From: Akkermansia muciniphila
GTDB lineage: Bacteria > Verrucomicrobiota > Verrucomicrobiia > Verrucomicrobiales > Akkermansiaceae
Length of the DNA stretch: 5,857 nucleotides
Assembly (NCBI GenBank): GCA_943324575.2
Contig: CALPMD020000092.1
Coordinates: 1-5,857, forward strand
Direction: 5' to 3'
Shown here: piece after piece, positions 1 through 5,857 of the stretch
Position numbering within the stretch: the stretch's first letter is position 1
Layout: the number at the start of each line of letters is the position of its first letter
Program-made: the position numbers and the translations under genes
Notes under the pieces: generated by a model
The model's input: only the letters and a program-made list of their open reading frames with translations
Databases searched by the model: none
Told to the model about the DNA's origin: nothing

Positions 1-1217
1 CGGATCGCGTCCACCAGCGAAATGCCTTCAATGCTCCGGCCCGAGCCTTTGCCGATGCCGTCCTTGTCGATGGCGATGATGAAGGTGGGTTTGTGATACT
101 GGCGCATCAAACGCGAGGCGACGATGCCGACCACGCCGTGATGCCAGTCACGCGAGCCTAGCACGATGACCGGATCGCGTGTGGGATCGAAATCGCGATT
201 GAGCATTTCCACGGCCTCGCGGCGGATCAGTCCTTCGAAGGCCTGGCGTTCCTTGTTGTAGACGTCGAGCTTCTGGGCGAGCTCGAAGGCGGTTCGGCGG
301 CATTCGGTCGTTAGGGTTGCCAATGCATCTTCGGGGACATCCATCCGACCTGCGGCGTTGAGGCGGGGGCCGATGCGAAAGCCGATGTCCATCGAGACCG
401 CAGTGCCACTCATGCCCGTGACTTCCTGCAGCGCTCGCAGCCCCGGATTGAGCGTGCTTGTCAGTTGCTTGAGTCCGTGGCGGACCATCAGGCGGTTTTC
501 CCCGACCATCGGGACAATGTCGGAAATGGTTGCGACCGCCACCAAATCCAAGAGTTCCTTCAGGTTTAAATCGACCGGACGGGTTTTCATCAGCGCGTGG
601 CCGAGTTTGAAAACCACGCCTGCCGCGCATAAATAGGTGAACTCGCTGCCGCACTTGGGATTCACCAGCGCGCAGCAATCGGGCCGGCCGACCAGCTCGG
701 GTTCATGGTGATCGACGATGAGCACGTCGATGCCGTCCTTTCGCAGCGCCGCCACCTCGTCGATGGAAACGGTTCCGCAATCCACCGTGATCAGCAGATC
801 AGGCTTGGGGCCTTCATTCATGCAGCGGGCCAAGGCTGCAGTGCTGAGGCCGTATCCTTCGGGGCCGCGGCGTGGGATGAAGTGCCGCGGCATCAACCCG
901 TAGGCAATCAATATACGCCGCATCAGCGTGATCGAAGAAATGCCATCGACGTCGTAATCGCCGTAAATACAGACTTTCTCGCCCCGATCGATGGCCAGCA
1001 GCACCCGCTCTACGGCCGGTTTCATGTCGGGAATCAGGAAGGGATCGGCCAAATCCCTGAGCCTCGGGCGCAAATAGCCTTCCAAATCGACACCCGGCGG
1101 AAGACCGCGCTGACGGATGAGATGTTCGAGGATGGGTGGAAAGCCGTTTGGCGATCCGCTTTCAGTTTGTTGAAACGGTGCGCCGCGGGCAGTCCACTTA
1201 AACGGCTGGGCTCGCAT
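1..1217 (-). CDS. recJ: Single-stranded-DNA-specific exonuclease RecJ, N-terminal 405 codons (3' end cut by window edge)
   Basis: RecJ degrades single-stranded DNA 5' to 3' in the cytoplasm during recombinational repair (RecFOR pathway), mismatch repair and base-excision repair, using two metal ions. Reading the minus strand from the ATG at 1217-1215 gives 405 codons with no stop. An N-terminal KW element (residues 7-8) is followed by the DHH-domain motifs: YGDYDVDG at 85-92 (metal-binding aspartates 87, 89, 91), TVDCG at 144-148, VDHHEP at 168-173 (the name-giving D169-H170-H171) and AAGRMD at 288-293. The DHHA1 region begins with a WHHGVVG segment (HHG at 359-361) and a GSGRS segment (391-395). 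RecJ proteins are usually about 570-590 residues, so roughly 30% is missing beyond position 1. The start was chosen because the KW segment follows it at the usual short distance. An in-frame TTG lies slightly upstream, and no good Shine-Dalgarno precedes either. The gene is divergent from dnaK. Confidence 0.97.
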   Translation of the reverse strand, partial: MRAQPFKWTARGAPFQQTESGSPNGFPPILEHLIRQRGLPPGVDLEGYLRPRLRDLADPFLIPDMKPAVERVLLAIDRGEKVCIYGDYDVDGISSITLMRRILIAYGLMPRHFIPRRGPEGYGLSTAALARCMNEGPKPDLLITVDCGTVSIDEVAALRKDGIDVLIVDHHEPELVGRPDCCALVNPKCGSEFTYLCAAGVVFKLGHALMKTRPVDLNLKELLDLVAVATISDIVPMVGENRLMVRHGLKQLTSTLNPGLRALQEVTGMSGTAVSMDIGFRIGPRLNAAGRMDVPEDALATLTTECRRTAFELAQKLDVYNKERQAFEGLIRREAVEMLNRDFDPTRDPVIVLGSRDWHHGVVGIVASRLMRQYHKPTFIIAIDKDGIGKGSGRSIEGISLVDAI

Positions 1218-1302
1218 GAAGTGGCCGCCATCATAGAGGCGCTCTTTGCCACGACACAAGGGCAGATACGAAAAGCACCCAAATGTGCCCCGTGCGCCAT
1301 CT

Positions 1303-1323
1303 TGTCGCTATTAAACTGCGACA
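1303..1323. promoter_or_regulatory. Operator-like inverted repeat TGTCGC-N9-GCGACA in the recJ/dnaK divergent region
   Basis: Six-base arms TGTCGC (1303-1308) and GCGACA (1318-1323) are perfect inverted complements around a nine-base AT-rich spacer. A third TGTC half-site follows at 1327-1330, making GACA-TTT-TGTC at 1320-1330. The repeat is centred about 133 bases upstream of the predicted sigma-54 start for dnaK and about 96 bases upstream of the recJ start codon. That distance suits an upstream activating sequence for an enhancer-binding protein, but it could equally be an operator for recJ. The repeat is visible in the sequence; the binding protein and the role are inference. It does not match the CIRCE sequence, though the nine-base spacer is the same. 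Confidence 0.35.
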
Positions 1324-1418
1324 TTTTGTCCTATATCGCCGCGATGACTCACGGGGCTGACGGTTCAGTTGTTTTCTAAGTTATTCAAGATGAACATGTA
1401 AAATGTAAAATCTAATTT

Positions 1419-1436
1419 CTGGCACACGCCTTGCGA
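1419..1436 (+). promoter_or_regulatory. Sigma-54 (RpoN) -24/-12 promoter for dnaK
   Basis: The sequence reads CTGGCAC (1419-1425), five bases, then TTGC (1431-1434). The GG at 1421-1422 and the GC at 1433-1434 are exactly ten bases apart, as sigma-54 polymerase requires, and the core agrees with the consensus YTGGCACG-N4-TTGCW except for A instead of G at 1426 and G instead of A/T at 1435. Taking the C at 1434 as -12 puts the transcription start near 1446 and gives a leader of about 48 bases that contains the dnaK ribosome binding site. The preceding 40 bases are AT-rich. Weak sigma-70-like TAAAAT elements (1399-1404, 1406-1411) lack a convincing -35 partner. Use in the cell is not proven. 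Confidence 0.7.
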
Positions 1437-1439
1437 TAG

Positions 1440-3401
<1,962 letters not shown>

Positions 3402-3406
3402 TCAAT

Positions 3407-3439
3407 CGTTTCCGGCACTTCAAAAAAGTGCCGGAAACG
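3407..3439 (+). promoter_or_regulatory. Perfect 14-bp hairpin after dnaK (attenuator, processing site or mRNA stabiliser)
   Basis: Arms 3407-3420 and 3426-3439 are perfectly complementary and enclose the five-base loop CAAAA, starting five bases after the dnaK stop. The bases after the stem (TGTCATTCTG) are not a U-tract, so this is not a standard intrinsic terminator on the plus strand, and on the minus strand the only T-run lies inside the loop. It may lower read-through into groES, protect the dnaK message from 3' exonucleases, or mark an RNA cleavage point. The hairpin is certain; its role is inference. Confidence 0.6.
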
Positions 3440-3519
3440 TGTCATTCTGATAGAAACTTCTTTTATTTAAACCTGATCTCTGCTCACTTTCCACTCTGCT
3501 CAAACAGCGTGGCTTCTCG

Positions 3520-3549
3520 TAAAACCAAACCAACATACAACTAAATACT
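3520..3549 (+). promoter_or_regulatory. G-free, Shine-Dalgarno-less leader of groES
   Basis: The 30 bases directly before the groES ATG contain no G and consist of A-rich runs such as AAAACCAAACCAAC. A Shine-Dalgarno sequence cannot exist in such a tract and there is little scope for secondary structure. Initiation presumably relies on an unstructured A-rich leader, perhaps through ribosomal protein S1; that part is inference. Confidence 0.6.
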
Positions 3550-3840
3550 ATGGCCAATATCAAACCACTCGGACAACGCGTCCTCGTCAAACGTCTCGAA
3601 GCCGACACCATCAGCGCAGGCGGCATCGTCCTGCCAGACTCCGCCAAGGAAAAGCCACAAGAAGCTGAAGTCCTCAGCCTCGGTACCGGCGGCAAAGACG
3701 ACAAAGGCGTGACCATCGAGTTCACCGTCAAAGTCGGCGACAAAGTCCTCATCTCCAAATACGGCGGCACCGAAGTCAAACTCGGCGGCGAAGAAGTTCT
3801 CATCATCAACGAATCCGACATCCTCGGCATCGTCGGCTAA
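3550..3840 (+). CDS. groES: Co-chaperonin GroES (Hsp10)
   Basis: GroES forms a seven-subunit dome that caps the GroEL ring and closes the folding chamber in the cytoplasm. The 96-residue product is full length (97 in E. coli). It begins with the family segment [16 protein letters not shown] (4-19). The mobile loop follows with GGIVLP at 24-29, in which the hydrophobic tripeptide I26-V27-L28 contacts GroEL. The conserved [16 protein letters not shown] is at 62-77, and the C-terminus ESDILGIVG is typical. It lies 148 bases after dnaK, beyond a hairpin, and 41 bases before groEL, so groES and groEL are almost certainly co-transcribed. Whether dnaK transcription reads through is open; I found no convincing sigma-70 or sigma-54 promoter between dnaK and groES, and no CIRCE operator. 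Confidence 0.99.
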   Translation: MANIKPLGQRVLVKRLEADTISAGGIVLPDSAKEKPQEAEVLSLGTGGKDDKGVTIEFTVKVGDKVLISKYGGTEVKLGGEEVLIINESDILGIVG

Positions 3841-3846
3841 TCCCCG

Positions 3847-5519
<1,673 letters not shown>

Positions 5520-5547
5520 TCACCCCCATTCAATAAATAATCAAAAG

Positions 5548-5578
5548 AGCCGGCCAGGGAAACCTGTCCGGCTTTTTT
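5548..5578 (+). terminator. Intrinsic terminator of groEL
   Basis: An 11-pair stem (5548-5558 with 5563-5573, one C-U mismatch at 5554/5567) with a GAAA tetraloop is followed by six T residues that continue from the stem (5573-5578). It starts 29 bases after the groEL stop. On the other strand the stem is followed by TCTTTT, so it may also work weakly in reverse. Confidence 0.93.
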
Positions 5579-5628
5579 ATGGAGCAACGACCTTACTGTC
5601 GTTTCTTCGATTCAAAACAGCCAAAAAA

Positions 5629-5712
5629 GTCTCTCGCAAAGCGGCAAAGTTTTTAATAATATATAAATAGTAAAAAATTCTTCCTTTGCGCCTTCACGAC
5701 TTTGCGCGAGAC
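5629..5712. repeat. Nested CGCAAAG inverted-repeat element with AT-rich centre
   Basis: The outer left arm GTCTCTCGCAAAG (5629-5641) matches the complement of the outer right arm CTTTGCGCGAGAC (5700-5712) at 12 of 13 positions. Inside these lie GGCAAAG (5643-5649) and CTTTGCG (5684-5690), so the same heptamer-like word occurs four times, in two orientations. The centre (5650-5683) is almost pure A/T. The layout resembles a REP-like or MITE-like intergenic element. I recall CGCAAAG-type palindromes in other environmental genomes but cannot verify this. No target-site duplication could be identified. Confidence 0.6.
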
Positions 5713-5751
5713 CTCTTTAAAAGCCTCCGAGTTTCGCTTCACCCCAACAAC

Positions 5752-5784
5752 AAAAAGCCGTCGCTTCCACTCAGAAGCGACGGC
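5752..5784 (-). terminator. Intrinsic terminator of the minus-strand gene at the right edge
   Basis: A perfect 11-bp stem (5757-5767 with 5774-5784) closes a six-base loop. Read on the minus strand it is followed by five T residues (complement of 5752-5756). It begins 35 bases after the stop codon of the partial gene. The plus strand has no T-tract after the stem, so it serves only minus-strand transcription. Confidence 0.9.
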
Positions 5785-5819
5785 AGTCGAATAAAGTTAG
5801 TAAGAGTTTTTTAATTTAA

Positions 5820-5857
5820 TTAGGCAGCATTGCTACTACCTGTTTCAGGAGTTGCTC
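5820..5857 (-). CDS. C-terminal end of an unidentified protein (5' part outside the window)
   Basis: The strong minus-strand terminator just downstream implies a gene ending here. One minus-strand frame reads ATPETGSSNAA and then TAA at 5822-5820, with another in-frame TAA nine bases later. A small polar Ala/Ser/Thr tail like this is common on highly expressed proteins such as ribosomal proteins, but that is only an impression. A second frame is also open from the edge and would end ...VAMLPN with its stop at 5818-5816, so the frame is not certain. No function can be assigned from 11 residues. Confidence 0.4.
   Translation of the reverse strand, partial: ATPETGSSNAA

Larger units (their letters stand above)
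5520..5819. other. Non-coding region between convergent groEL and the next gene
   Basis: About 300 bases with no open reading frame resembling a gene. In order it holds the groEL terminator, a weak six-base hairpin at 5586-5603 (AACGAC/GTCGTT), the nested CGCAAAG inverted-repeat element at 5629-5712 with an AT-rich core, and the minus-strand terminator at 5752-5784. No RNA gene was recognised. Confidence 0.7.

Noticed and set aside
1034..1324. A 96-codon minus-strand frame starting upstream of recJ
   Set aside because: It overlaps recJ in a different frame, and the recJ frame carries the conserved N-terminus through this stretch.
705..1379. A 224-codon plus-strand open frame opposite recJ
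   Set aside because: It is codon-aligned antisense to recJ, whose DHH-family motifs are clear on the minus strand; no ribosome binding site or recognisable domain.
1384..1411. Sigma-70-like TTCAAG...TAAAAT before dnaK
   Set aside because: The -10 is acceptable but the -35 matches at only three of six positions in an AT-rich stretch where such matches are expected by chance.
3402..3549. Search for a CIRCE operator or clear promoter before groES
   Set aside because: No GAGTGCTAA-type arm was found, and the best -35/-10 pairs around 3445-3471 have wrong spacing or weak matches.
5586..5603. Six-base hairpin AACGAC/GTCGTT after the groEL terminator
   Set aside because: Short stem with only TTT then C after it; too weak to call a second terminator, though it could be a degenerate repeat.

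Overview
The window looks like a housekeeping chromosomal segment from a bacterium of the Verrucomicrobiota, most likely class Verrucomicrobiae. This is inferred from the overall character of the DnaK, GroES and GroEL proteins, the strongly C-ending codon use, the lack of Shine-Dalgarno sequences before two of the three chaperone genes, and the dnaK-groES-groEL order. No taxonomic search was possible, so the phylum is an inference.

Layout. Positions 1-1217 carry, on the minus strand, the first 405 codons of recJ (single-strand-specific 5'-3' exonuclease); its C-terminus lies outside the window. A 276-base divergent intergenic region follows. It holds an operator-like inverted repeat and a very good match to a sigma-54 (RpoN) -24/-12 promoter pointing at dnaK. 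Positions 1494-3401 are dnaK (Hsp70), 3550-3840 groES (Hsp10) and 3882-5519 groEL (Hsp60), all on the plus strand. A perfect 14-bp hairpin without a U-tract sits just after the dnaK stop. The leaders of groES and groEL contain no G for 30 and 35 bases before their start codons, so neither can contain a Shine-Dalgarno sequence, whereas dnaK has a normal one. A clear intrinsic terminator ends groEL. The remaining 3' region is non-coding. It contains a nested CGCAAAG inverted-repeat element with an AT-rich centre and a second strong terminator that serves a minus-strand gene, of which only the last few codons are in view.

The three chaperone genes form one functional unit. DnaK binds exposed hydrophobic segments of nascent or stress-damaged proteins, and GroEL with its GroES lid encloses non-native proteins for folding. 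The DnaK cofactors grpE and dnaJ and the repressor gene hrcA are not here, and no CIRCE operator was seen. The most interesting point is therefore regulatory: dnaK appears to be under sigma-54 control, which implies an ATP-driven enhancer-binding activator rather than the usual HrcA/CIRCE or sigma-32 control. No unknown protein system is visible; the novelty, if any, is in the regulatory DNA and the repeat element.
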